Shown: positions 1 to 6,616 of the stretch, one piece after another
Position numbering within the stretch: position 1 is the stretch's first letter
How the letters are laid out: each line of letters opens with the position of its first letter
From: Micrococcales bacterium
Lineage (GTDB): Bacteria > Actinomycetota > Actinomycetes > S36-B12 > UBA10799
Assembly (NCBI GenBank): GCA_016719135.1
Contig: JADKAV010000036.1
Location: 1 to 11,219, forward strand
DNA length: 11,219 bases
Direction: 5' to 3'
Position numbers and translations under genes: made by a program
The notes under the pieces: model-generated
Seen by the model: only the letters and a program-made list of their open reading frames with translations
What the model was told of the DNA's origin: nothing
Database searches by the model: none

Positions 1-58
1 CGCCATCCGTTCAATCCTCCGCGGTGAGTCGCCGCGCGACCTGTGATTGGCTCGAGGC

Positions 59-1738
59 ATGAGCACCGACGCGGATGTCATCGTCATCGGAGCCGGCCCG
101 GGCGGCCTCTCGTGCGCCGCCTACCTCGCTGCGGTCGGCAAGCGAGTGATCGTCCTCGACTTCGCCATACGACTCCCCGGCGGGAACATGAGTTGTTTCG
201 CTCACCGCGACCCGGCCACCGACGACCAGTACGAGTTCGACGTCGGCCTGCACTACCTGGGCAGTTGCGGTCCGCGCGGCACGATGCCATCGGTCCTGGA
301 GCCGCTGGGAATCCGCCCGGACTACCTGCCCATGGACCAGTCCGGCTACGACACGTTGCTGTTCGAATCCGGCGCTGTGGAGCAGTTCCGGGTTCCAGCG
401 GGTCTGGGCAACTATCGCGATGCGTTGGCCACGTCCTTCCCCACCGAGCTCGAGGCGATCGACACATACGTCGGGCTGCTGCGCGACGTGCGCACCGTCA
501 TGTCAAAGGCGTCCAGGGTCCGCAACCCGAAGCAGGCCGTGGACATCCTCGGCCCCGGCTACCGTACCCTGCGGGTGATGTCGGCGACCCTCGGCGACGT
601 ATTCGACCGCATCGGTGCATCCCCGAGGTTGCGTACGGTGCTCGCGGGTATCGGCGGGACCTACGCGGTGGCGCCGAGCAAGGTGTCCTTTCTGGCGCAC
701 GCGGGCGTCTTCCTGCACTACGCCGGCGGGGCCTGGTATCCGCGCGGCGGCGGACAACCGATCGCCGACGCACTGTTGCGTGTCATCACCGACAACGGTG
801 GACAGGTCCTCCTGCGAACACAAGTCGACGAGATCCTGCTCGAGGGCGGAGCGGCTGCGGGCGTGCGGGTACGCCGCCCGGCCGCGGACCGCCGCCGGGG
901 ACTGCCCGACACCATCACCGCACCGATCGTGGTGTCCAACGCGGATCTGAAACGCACCTTCACTGAGCTTCTGCCGGCAGATGCTGTGCCGGCCAAACTG
1001 CGCACCCGGATGCGGCAGGCGACTATGGCCGTCCCGTTGCACGTGGAATACCTCATCCTCGACCGCGATCTCGCAGCGGAGGGCGCACCCAACACCAACT
1101 GGTGGGTGTACCCCGATGACGACTTGGACCGCGCGTACGCCCAAGTGGCTGCAGGCGTGATGCCCAGGAACGCCGCGCACCTCACGTCCGCCAGCCTGAA
1201 GGACCCCGGCAACGGGCGTCTGGCCCGCCCGGGTCAGACGAACATTCAGATCATGACCGCCGCACCCGCCGACCACCGGTTCTGGGGGCTGCAGGGCGGG
1301 GGACCCGTGGCCGGAGAGTCGTACCGGCGCAATCCGGAATACCTCAAGCGCAAGCAGCAGTTGCACGAGGCCCTGATGCGCAGCGCCGAGCGCGCCATCC
1401 CGGGCATCACCGAATCGGTGGTCTACTCCGAATCTGCAACGCCGATCACGCACGAGCGTTTCGTCCGGTCGACGGGCGGCACCTCCTACGGCCTGGCGGC
1501 AACCCCCGACCAGATGCTGCTGAAGCGACCGGCGGCGCGCACCGCGATCAAGGGCTTGTGGATCGTCGGGGCCAGCACGCGCTACATGCACGGCATCTCG
1601 GGCACGCTCGGCGGCGGCATGCTGACTGCTGCGTCAATAGCCGACGTTCCCGTCTCTCAGTTGCGCCGATTGCGGCTGCCCGACGTGTGGCGCCCCGAGC
1701 CGGAGTTCCACCTTCCGCAGCGCGCCAGCCGAAACTGA
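59..1738 (+). CDS. FAD-dependent oxidoreductase, phytoene desaturase/retinol saturase-like
   Basis: A 559-aa protein of the CrtI/RetSat-like NAD(P)/FAD-dependent oxidoreductase superfamily. Seen: a dinucleotide-binding motif at the extreme N-terminus (VIVIGAGPGGLSCAAYLA, then VIVLD at the end of the second strand); a mid-protein YPRGGGQPIADALLRV stretch with the following GGQVLLRTQV, matching the family's YPxGG motif; and a C-terminal GLWIVGASTRYMHGISGTLG segment, which corresponds to the FAD-contacting C-terminal motif of these enzymes. Known of the family: they oxidise, saturate or isomerise polyunsaturated isoprenoid-type substrates. No carotenoid genes are nearby, so the substrate cannot be assigned. 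I chose the ATG at 59 because the Rossmann strand starts about eight residues later. A TTG at 47 would add four residues, and neither start has a well-spaced Shine-Dalgarno. The frame is intact. It converges on the SRPBCC gene. Confidence 0.85.
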   Translation: MSTDADVIVIGAGPGGLSCAAYLAAVGKRVIVLDFAIRLPGGNMSCFAHRDPATDDQYEFDVGLHYLGSCGPRGTMPSVLEPLGIRPDYLPMDQSGYDTLLFESGAVEQFRVPAGLGNYRDALATSFPTELEAIDTYVGLLRDVRTVMSKASRVRNPKQAVDILGPGYRTLRVMSATLGDVFDRIGASPRLRTVLAGIGGTYAVAPSKVSFLAHAGVFLHYAGGAWYPRGGGQPIADALLRVITDNGGQVLLRTQVDEILLEGGAAAGVRVRRPAADRRRGLPDTITAPIVVSNADLKRTFTELLPADAVPAKLRTRMRQATMAVPLHVEYLILDRDLAAEGAPNTNWWVYPDDDLDRAYAQVAAGVMPRNAAHLTSASLKDPGNGRLARPGQTNIQIMTAAPADHRFWGLQGGGPVAGESYRRNPEYLKRKQQLHEALMRSAERAIPGITESVVYSESATPITHERFVRSTGGTSYGLAATPDQMLLKRPAARTAIKGLWIVGASTRYMHGISGTLGGGMLTAASIADVPVSQLRRLRLPDVWRPEPEFHLPQRASRN

Positions 1739-1743
1739 ACGTG

Positions 1744-1773
1744 GAACCCCCCGGACGACTCGGCACGGGGTTC
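1744..1773. terminator. Hairpin between convergent genes, probable bidirectional terminator
   Basis: GAACCCC at 1744-1750 pairs perfectly with GGGGTTC at 1767-1773, and inner CCG/CGG bases can extend the stem. It fills the 40-bp gap between the stop of the oxidoreductase (1738) and the stop of the minus-strand SRPBCC gene (1779). No U-tract follows on either strand, as is usual for actinobacterial terminators. Function is inferred from position and symmetry. Confidence 0.5.
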
Positions 1774-1778
1774 TGCTG

Positions 1779-2234
1779 CTAATCAAGCCTGACGTCTCCA
1801 CGCCAGGCGCCACTGGCGGATCCGCGCTTCTCGATGAACTCCTTGAAGCGCTTCAGGTCGCCCTTGACACGGTGGTCGTCAGCGCCGACCACGGCTCCGA
1901 CGTTCTCCGTCACGCCCTCAGGCTCCCAGTCGATCTGGACCATCACCTTGGTGCACGTGTCCGAAATCTTGTGGAACGTGACGACACCGGCATTCGTGGT
2001 GCCGTCCGTACTGCGCCACGCGACCCGTTGGTCGGGGTGCTGCTCGGTGACCTCGGCGTCGAACTCGCGCTCGACCCCGCCGATGCTGGTCTTCCAGTGC
2101 AGGTGCGTGTCGTCAAGCTGGTTGATCGACTCGACACCTTCCATGAAGTGCGGGAACTCCTCGAACTGCGTCCACTGGTTGTACGCGGTGGTGACGGGGA
2201 CATCGACTTCAATGGATTCCTCAACCGTAGCCAC
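1779..2234 (-). CDS. SRPBCC family protein (polyketide cyclase/dehydrase-like)
   Basis: A 151-aa cytosolic protein with no signal peptide. The N-terminal part (VEESIEVDVPVTTAYNQW, then FEEFPHFMEGVESI) is the recognisable start of a SRPBCC/cyclase-dehydrase domain, a helix-grip fold with a hydrophobic cavity. The domain spans nearly the whole protein, to about residue 140, and ends in the usual long C-terminal helix (HRVKGDLKRFKEFIEKRG). Start: GTG at 2234, because a strong GGAAGGAG lies 8 nt upstream and the domain begins a few residues in; the frame stays open another 27 codons upstream without homology. Its ligand is unknown. It is divergent from the small-membrane-protein operon, with 135 bp between the starts, so the two units may share a regulatory region. 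Confidence 0.85.
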   Translation of the reverse strand: MATVEESIEVDVPVTTAYNQWTQFEEFPHFMEGVESINQLDDTHLHWKTSIGGVEREFDAEVTEQHPDQRVAWRSTDGTTNAGVVTFHKISDTCTKVMVQIDWEPEGVTENVGAVVGADDHRVKGDLKRFKEFIEKRGSASGAWRGDVRLD

Positions 2235-2316
2235 GGTGTGAACTCCTTCCTGCTGCGGATTGTTGGACAGTCCGCACGTACCCCACAAGCCGGAACATAT
2301 CCGTGGTCCTCGCAAG

Positions 2317-2341
2317 GTTTCCGCTGACCAATACCGGGTAA
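2317..2341 (+). promoter_or_regulatory. Candidate SigF/SigB-type stress promoter
   Basis: GTTT at 2317-2320 (preceded by G, so GGTTT), then 15 nt, then GGGTAA at 2336-2341. This matches the actinobacterial SigF/SigB consensus GTTT-N15-17-GGGTA(A/T) in both boxes and in spacing. The -10 box ends 28 nt before the GTG at 2370, leaving room for a short leader with the GAAGAGG ribosome-binding site. It would drive the three-gene membrane operon at 2370-3145. No transcript data are available, so its use is inferred. Confidence 0.6.
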
Positions 2342-2369
2342 CGGTTCCTCAACTGGAAGAGGTGTCCTC

Positions 2370-2528
2370 GTGACAAGTGCAACAACTGGAAGCGGAAACG
2401 CGGTGCAAACGATGGCTCGCGAGCGCCCCCTGGCCTTCCTCGGGGCGGCCGCGATTGCAGGCGCCCTGAGCCGCATGGTGCTGCGAACCCTCACGCGTAC
2501 CCGTCGGGCGATCAAGGGAGAATCATGA
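2370..2528 (+). CDS. Small membrane-anchored protein (52 aa)
   Basis: A 52-aa ORF starting MTSATTGSGNAVQ, with a single C-terminal hydrophobic segment (PLAFLGAAAIAGALS, about residues 20-34) and a basic tail (RMVLRTLTRTRRAIKGES). The GTG start at 2370 has GAAGAGG 7 nt upstream. The stop TGA (2526-2528) overlaps the ATG of the next gene at 2525, so the two are probably translationally coupled. The layout resembles YqjD/DUF883-type small proteins (soluble N-terminus, ERPLxxLG-like entry to one membrane helix, arginine-rich end), but the N-terminal part is much shorter than in those proteins, so the family assignment is tentative. It would be the first gene of the Holin-X/DUF3618 operon. Its shortness makes it easy for gene callers to miss. 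Confidence 0.7.
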   Translation: MTSATTGSGNAVQTMARERPLAFLGAAAIAGALSRMVLRTLTRTRRAIKGES

Positions 2529-2926
2529 CCACAGAGAATGACGTGACCCACGCCGACGAGGCGTCCACCGCCGAACTCGTCGGGCGCATCACAGAGAACC
2601 TGTCCTCGCTGTTTCGCAAGGAGATCGAACTCGCGAAGGCTGAGACAAAGGCCGAGGCGGTAAAGGCCGGCATGGGTGCGGGGATGCTGGCGGCGGCCGG
2701 CGTGCTGAGCCTGATCATCCTCGGCTTGGCCTCGATGGCGGGTGCGCAATGGCTGGCCAACGAAATGGCACTGGAGTGGGCGTACCTGACAGTGGCCGCG
2801 ATATGGCTGGTCATCGCGGTGATCCTGGCGCTGGTGGGCCGTCCAACACTGCGCACGATCAACCCGGTGCCAGAACGCACCGCCGAGACCTTGCGCGAGA
2901 TCCCCGACGCAGTGAGAGGACGCTGA
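2525..2926 (+). CDS. Phage holin family protein (actinobacterial Holin-X, PF07332-like)
   Basis: A 133-aa membrane protein. An N-terminal amphipathic helix (about residues 14-48, STAELVGRITENLSSLFRKE then IELAKAETKAEA) precedes two strongly hydrophobic segments at roughly 50-72 and 85-106, followed by a short cytosolic tail (TLREIPDAVRGR). This order, especially LFRKEIELAKAE before the first membrane helix, is the signature of the Holin-X family. Despite the name, these are chromosomally encoded membrane proteins of unknown role, and nothing phage-like surrounds this one. The start is secure: AAGGGAGA ends 3-4 nt before ATG 2525. It overlaps the upstream small gene by 4 nt (ATGA), and the DUF3618 gene starts 3 nt after its stop, so the three are one operon. 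Confidence 0.85.
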   Translation: MTTENDVTHADEASTAELVGRITENLSSLFRKEIELAKAETKAEAVKAGMGAGMLAAAGVLSLIILGLASMAGAQWLANEMALEWAYLTVAAIWLVIAVILALVGRPTLRTINPVPERTAETLREIPDAVRGR

Positions 2927-2929
2927 TCC

Positions 2930-3145
2930 ATGAGTTCACCTGAAGAGATCAAAGAGGACATCGACGCGACGCGGGAGGAACTGCGCTCCGACGTTCAGGC
3001 GCTGCAGTCCAAGGTCGATCCCGTCGAGAATTTCGACAAAGGCCTGGCCCGAGTGGAGGAGCTCACTGCCGAAAAGCCCTACGCAATGGGCGCGTCGGCT
3101 TTCGTCGCGGGCTGGTTCGCGGCCTGGCTGATCGCCAAACTCTAG
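2930..3145 (+). CDS. DUF3618 domain-containing small membrane protein
   Basis: A 71-aa protein. Residues 5-32 (EEIKEDIDATREELRSDV, then QALQSKVDP) match the DUF3618 motif, an acidic/charged helix with IxxTRxEL and a KvDP end. A C-terminal hydrophobic segment (about residues 51-69, AMGASAFVAGWFAAWLIA) anchors it to the membrane. The function of the family is not established. ATG 2930 lies 3 nt after the stop of the Holin-X gene, with AGAGGA upstream, and it ends the operon. Its stop at 3145 is only 8 bp from the stop of the convergent polysaccharide deacetylase, with no clear terminator between them, so the transcripts probably overlap at their 3' ends. Confidence 0.85.
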   Translation: MSSPEEIKEDIDATREELRSDVQALQSKVDPVENFDKGLARVEELTAEKPYAMGASAFVAGWFAAWLIAKL

Positions 3146-3153
3146 GGCGCTGT

Positions 3154-4206
3154 TCAGCCGGTCAACGCGGGCCGCACCGGGTCCACGACGGAGGCCGGGT
3201 CGAAGAACCGCTTGAGAGTCGCGGGTTGTTTGAGTAGCGCCAACCCGTCCACGCGTACCCGGTCCTGGATGACGTAGCCATCCTCGAGCACCAAACGCGC
3301 CGCGGGACTGATCGAGCAGAAGATGCGGAATCCGGCGCGGCGCAGGTATGCCAGACCCGCGCCCGTGGCGGGGGCCCCGAACGGATAGACGTAGACGCGC
3401 GGATCGCCCCCCACCAGCGGCTGGACGTAGCGTTCCCAGCGGTCAGTGTCCTGCTGCAGGCGGGCGAGGCTGGACGTGCTCATGTCCGGATGCGCGTAAC
3501 TGTGGGAGCCGAAGGTCCACCCCGTCGCCTTGAGCCGTTCGACGATCGGCGCGGCTCTGCGCTGCTCACGTCGCGCCCGGCGACCGTCGCCGCTGGTCCG
3601 GTACCCGAGAATGCCTTCGACCCCGGTCAGCGCGATGATCCCTTTCGCGCCATTGATGGAGAAGTCCGGGTGCTTCTCGACGAACCGGTCCACCAGCGGC
3701 ACGACCTCGGACCTACGTGTGACCAAGGTGGTGCCGTTCGGCGTCACCCGTTCGGCAGCGACGTTTCCGTCGCCATCGAGGACGAGCTTCGAGTTGAGGT
3801 GGTTGTCGATCATGTACTGCGGATAGTTGAGGTCGTCGATCGACAGAACCAGCGGCTTCTTCCCGGGCGGTAGCTTGAGCTTGGCCATCTTGTACACCGG
3901 CCCACGCGGCGTCCGAACTTTACGGATCAACGACTCCAGATCAACCAGCACCCAGTCGTTGGCGTACAACTGCGGCAGCATCCGGCGGAACTCCCGGACA
4001 GTGATGCTCCACTTGTTGAACTCCTGCGGCTGCGTACCGCGGCGCAGCGTGTAGCGCGGTGAGGGCATGAGCGGGTGCACGAAGATGTGTTCGATCGGCC
4101 CGCGATAGCGCACGAGATCGGGGGTTCCGGGGTCAGGGCTGGCCGCCGCAGGTCCAGCAGCCAAACCGGTGGCCACCACAACTGCCGCCAAAACCCGCTG
4201 GCGCAT
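3154..4206 (-). CDS. Secreted polysaccharide deacetylase family protein
   Basis: A 350-aa protein with a classic signal peptide (MRQRVLAAVVVATGLAAGPAAA, cleavage near residue 22). The NodB-type metal site is visible: motif 1 LSIDDLNYP (tandem Asp, about residues 122-130), motif 2 HSYAHPD (the HxxxH metal pair, about 230), and motif 3 VYPFGAP (about 270). An extended N-terminal region (about 35-115) precedes the catalytic domain, which suits a carbohydrate esterase family 4-like cell-wall or polysaccharide deacetylase acting outside the cell. The substrate is not determinable. Start: ATG 4206, with GGGAGGT just upstream and the signal peptide beginning there; the frame is open far upstream but only as antisense of the next gene. 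It is divergent from the SpoIIAA-like gene. Confidence 0.85.
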   Translation of the reverse strand: MRQRVLAAVVVATGLAAGPAAASPDPGTPDLVRYRGPIEHIFVHPLMPSPRYTLRRGTQPQEFNKWSITVREFRRMLPQLYANDWVLVDLESLIRKVRTPRGPVYKMAKLKLPPGKKPLVLSIDDLNYPQYMIDNHLNSKLVLDGDGNVAAERVTPNGTTLVTRRSEVVPLVDRFVEKHPDFSINGAKGIIALTGVEGILGYRTSGDGRRARREQRRAAPIVERLKATGWTFGSHSYAHPDMSTSSLARLQQDTDRWERYVQPLVGGDPRVYVYPFGAPATGAGLAYLRRAGFRIFCSISPAARLVLEDGYVIQDRVRVDGLALLKQPATLKRFFDPASVVDPVRPALTG

Positions 4207-4320
4207 CCCACCTCCCAGATCGCGCTGCCAACCTAGCGCGGGACATGGATGGACCCCGGCATTCACACTCCGCCTCGCGGGGGGTTGCCACGCGAGCGCC
4301 CGCCGCGCTTGAGTAGAGCC

Positions 4321-4671
4321 ATGATTTCCAAACTGGACAAAAGCGAAGGCTCGGCGGTGGGCTACAAACTCTCCGGCGCGATCGACAAACAGGACTACGC
4401 GGTCATGGTGCCCGAACTCGAACAACTCGTGGCCGAGCACGGTTCGGTGCAACTGCTGTGCGACCTGTCCGACTTCACCTCCGAGCGGCCGAGCGCATGG
4501 GGCGCGGACCTGCGGTTCGGTCGTGAGTTCCACAAGAAGATCACCAAGATGGCCATCGTCGGGGACGGTCACTGGGAGAAACTCGTCGCCGATCTCGCGC
4601 ATCCTTTCTATGCGCAGGAGGCCAAGTACTTCCACACCGAGGACGAAGCCTGGGAGTGGCTCACGTCGTGA
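4321..4671 (+). CDS. SpoIIAA-like (STAS-related) protein
   Basis: A 116-aa soluble protein that begins MISKLDKSEGSAVGYKLSGA and continues with the alternating strand/helix pattern of the SpoIIAA-like family (PF11964): the IDKQDYAVMVPELEQLV helix, the QLLCDLSDF strand, the HKKITKMAIVGDGHWEKLV segment, then a C-terminal FHTEDEAWEWL helix. The domain fills the protein. Family members are STAS-fold proteins of poorly defined role; no phosphorylatable-serine assignment is attempted here. ATG 4321 is chosen because the family begins with M-I-x-x-L; the preceding in-frame codons have no homology. The ribosome-binding site is weak (GTAGAG). Its stop overlaps the start of the Ddn-like gene (GTGA, 4668-4671), so the two are probably coupled. 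Confidence 0.85.
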   Translation: MISKLDKSEGSAVGYKLSGAIDKQDYAVMVPELEQLVAEHGSVQLLCDLSDFTSERPSAWGADLRFGREFHKKITKMAIVGDGHWEKLVADLAHPFYAQEAKYFHTEDEAWEWLTS

Positions 4672-5117
4672 CTCGCAAGCCCCCCACGGGCATCTCGCGG
4701 TGGCTGTTCCGGATGCCCATCGGCCTGTACCGGCTGCGGCTGGGGTGGCTGCTCGGGAACCGCTTCCTGCTGCTGCACCACATCGGGCGCAAGTCCGGTC
4801 TGCCCAGACAGGCCGTGGTGGAGGTGGTCACTCGCAACGGCGCCTGTTTCGTGGTCGCTTCCGGGTTCGGGGAGCAGTCCCAGTGGTACCAGAACGTGAT
4901 GGCTCATCCGGATCTGGACATCACCTTCGGCACTCGCCGGGTGGCCGTGCACGCGAAGCGACTGGGTGTGGACGAAGCCGCCGAGGCGATGCGCGCCTAC
5001 ACCCGCGAACACCCCAAGGCTGCTGCCCGACTCGCGTCGTACATGGGTTTCCACGGCCCGGACGCAGTCGAGCAGGTCGCACATGAGATCCCTTTCGTCG
5101 AATTGTGTCCGCGCTGA
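4668..5117 (+). CDS. Nitroreductase/deazaflavin-dependent oxidoreductase (DUF385, Ddn-like)
   Basis: A 149-aa protein of the F420-dependent Ddn/DUF385 family, with a split beta-barrel fold. Seen: an N-terminal RWLFRMPIGLYRLRLG helix, the cofactor-phosphate motif HHIGRKSGLPRQ (family LxTxGRKSGxxR, about residues 40-50), then VVASGFGEQSQWYQNVMAHP (family GxxxxPxWYxNLxAxP) and a C-terminal FVELCPR. Family members use F420H2 to reduce quinones, nitroimidazoles or related substrates; the physiological substrate here is unknown. Start: GTG 4668 gives a 4-nt overlap with the upstream stop; GTG 4656 in the same frame would add four residues and cannot be excluded. Its stop (5115-5117) lies inside the nested hairpin at 5102-5157. 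Confidence 0.82.
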   Translation: MTRKPPTGISRWLFRMPIGLYRLRLGWLLGNRFLLLHHIGRKSGLPRQAVVEVVTRNGACFVVASGFGEQSQWYQNVMAHPDLDITFGTRRVAVHAKRLGVDEAAEAMRAYTREHPKAAARLASYMGFHGPDAVEQVAHEIPFVELCPR

Positions 5118-5157
5118 GCGCACCAAGCGGTGAGGCTCAGCAACCCGGGGACACAAT
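5102..5157 (+). terminator. Large nested stem-loop at the 3' end of the Ddn-like gene
   Basis: Three nested perfect stems are visible. The outer is ATTGTGTCC (5102-5110) with GGACACAAT (5149-5157), the middle is GCTGAGC (5113-5119) with GCTCAGC (5135-5141), and the inner is CACC (5121-5124) with GGTG (5129-5132), closing an AAGC loop. That is 20 base pairs in 56 nt with small internal loops. No U-tract follows, so a U-less actinobacterial terminator or an intercistronic RNA structure is most likely. It ends 25 nt before the next gene's ATG at 5183. Confidence 0.55.
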
Positions 5158-5182
5158 CCAGCCCGCCTGCAAGGATGCAGCC

Positions 5183-6272
5183 ATGTCTACTCGACGCGTC
5201 ACGATCCTCGGCGGGGCGCAGGCGCCGGACCGCCGCCGTGGAGTTCGCCCCGTCCGGCCACCACGTCACCCTGTGCGAGGCGCCGGCGTTCTCCGAAACC
5301 CTCGTGGGGATCGGGTCTGCCGGCTCGATCGAGGCCACCGGGGTCATCAGCGGCGAGGCAGCGGTGCACGTCGGCCAGGACATTGGCGCGTCCATCGCCG
5401 AGGCGGAGGTGATCCTGGTCGTCGTCCCCACGATGCATCAAATGACCTTCGTCGATCTCGTAGCACCACACCTGCGCGACGGTATGAATCTCGTCTTCAT
5501 GCCCGGCTCCCTGGGGTCCTTGGAGGCCGCCCACCGACTCCGCACGTCTGGTGTCACCGCCGACATCACCATCTCGGAGATCGCCGCACTGCCCTACGCG
5601 ACACGGATCGTCGGCCCGAACGCGGTGCGGGTTTTCGGACGGCGCCGGTACGTGTCGATCGGGACGTTCCCTGCGCACGCCACCGACCGGGTACTGCCGA
5701 TCATGCGCGACCTGTATCCCGGAATCGAAGAGATGCCCAACGTTCTCGAAGCCGGACTGAACAACCCGAATCCGACCTTGCACTGCCTGGGCGTGCTGCT
5801 GTCGGCCAGTCGCATCGAATACAGCCACGGTGAGTTCTACTACTACGAGGAGGGCATGACCCCGCACGTGTGTCAGGCGATCGAGGCCATCGACGCCGAG
5901 CGGCAAGCGATCGGCGCCGCCCTCGGGGTGGACGTCCTGAGTCTGCTCGACACCTACGCGAAAATGGGCTACGGCCCGTCCGGCGATTCCTTCTGGTCGG
6001 TGATCCGCGGAGTCGCGGCACTCAACGGGATCAAGGGCCCGACCGAGATCGACAGCCGCTACCTGACCGAGGACGTCCCGATCGGCCTGACGATCTACTC
6101 CCAGCTCGGCAGGCAACTAGGCGTCGACGTGCCACTCATGGAGTCGGTGATACACCTATCCGGGGCTCTGCTGAGCCGGGACTTCGTCGCCGAGGGCAGG
6201 ACGCTCGACCGGTGCGGAATCGCGGGGATGAGCCGCGACCGGCTCGTCGACTATGTGACGTCCGGGTCCTGA
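5183..6272 (+). CDS. NAD/NADP octopine/nopaline dehydrogenase family protein, frameshifted near the N-terminus
   Basis: An opine-dehydrogenase-like oxidoreductase of about 363 aa if repaired. From ATG 5183 (AAGGA 7 nt upstream) the frame reads MSTRRVTILGG, the first Rossmann strand, then is lost. The remaining protein continues in another frame from TAAVEFAPSGHHVTLCE (about 5230) to the stop at 6272. Adding one G to the G4 run at 5213-5216 and one C at 5225-5226 gives ILGGGAGARTAAVEFA, a perfect dinucleotide-binding loop. The C-terminal Octopine_DH domain (PF02317-like) is intact: NPTLHCLGVLL carries the expected catalytic His, followed by the SHGEFYYYEEGMTP signature and RYLTEDVPIGL with the expected Asp. 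Family enzymes reductively condense an amino acid with an alpha-keto acid using NAD(P)H; the substrate is unknown. A caller working on the raw sequence would start at 5130 with a spurious N-terminus. It may be a pseudogene or a sequencing error. Confidence 0.75.
5213..5226 (+). other. Frameshift site in the Rossmann loop of the opine-dehydrogenase-like gene
   Basis: The frame of ATG 5183 and the frame of the downstream domain differ by one base, and the switch falls in this G/C-rich segment. The parsimonious repair is two single-base additions, in GGGG (5213-5216) and CC (5225-5226), which restores GGGAGARTAA. Removing a single base would also restore frame but gives the poorer loop GGAQAPTAA. 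Confidence 0.7.
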
Positions 6273-6616
6273 CGAGATCGTGATGAGCCACATGAATGGC
6301 GGCCCGCCGCCCCAGTCCTCCACTCGCCCTTGAACTGATGAACCAACCCCTAAGTTGCCAACTGACCCCTAATCTGCGGGCCATCTGGTAACCAGCGGGC
6401 CATTGCGTCGGCAAGCCCCTGCCCACAGCAGCAAACCGCCACGAACGGCCCAGTGCCGCGAGTGGTGATCCGGCTCATCCGGATTCACAGCGGTCGGTCG
6501 ATTTGCCGAACGGCGGCCTCGTCGATCTCGAAGCCTGAAGGAGCAGGGCTGCGGCACTATCCACAGATTCTCGTCGCCCATTGATCCGTCCTGGCGTTGG
6601 CAACAGGCTGGTTGAC
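6273..6616. other. 344-bp region without a supported gene
   Basis: This gap holds a short GGCGG-C-CCGCC palindrome (6298-6308) about 25 bp after the dehydrogenase stop, which may be a weak terminator. Next comes the degenerate 19-bp-phased repeat at 6327-6405, then about 200 bp in which I see no convincing coding sequence on either strand. Short open frames exist but none resembles a known family or has a good ribosome-binding site. A promoter for the gene at 6617 should lie at the right end, but I see no clear boxes. Confidence 0.5.
6327..6405. repeat. Degenerate 19-bp-phased repeat with central palindrome (element C)
   Basis: ACCCCTAA occurs at 6346 and again at 6365, exactly 19 bp apart. 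GCGGGCCAT occurs at 6376 and 6395, also 19 bp apart. Between the latter two sits CTGGT-A-ACCAG (6385-6395), a perfect 11-bp palindrome. Adjacent 19-bp units share half their sequence with their neighbour, as expected of a diverged tandem array. The same 19-bp pitch and a similar 11-bp central palindrome occur in element A. Non-coding; a remnant of transposon-end repeats is one possible explanation. Confidence 0.5.

Noticed and set aside
43..966. Long plus-strand ORF of 307 aa overlapping the oxidoreductase
   Set aside because: It is arginine/proline-rich with no motif, in a shadow frame of the clear FAD oxidoreductase.
503..1591. Minus-strand ORF of 362 aa antisense to the oxidoreductase
   Set aside because: It is a typical high-GC antisense shadow with no family similarity or ribosome-binding site.
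2525..2926. Prophage lysis gene interpretation of the Holin-X protein
   Set aside because: No endolysin, structural or integrase gene is nearby; this family is widespread as a chromosomal membrane protein in Actinobacteria.
4207..4635. Upstream extension of the deacetylase ORF (minus strand)
   Set aside because: The signal peptide and ribosome-binding site place the start at 4206; the extension is antisense of the SpoIIAA-like gene.
6554..6565. CTATCCACAG, one mismatch from a DnaA box
   Set aside because: It is a single site with no AT-rich region, no cluster and no replication genes nearby.
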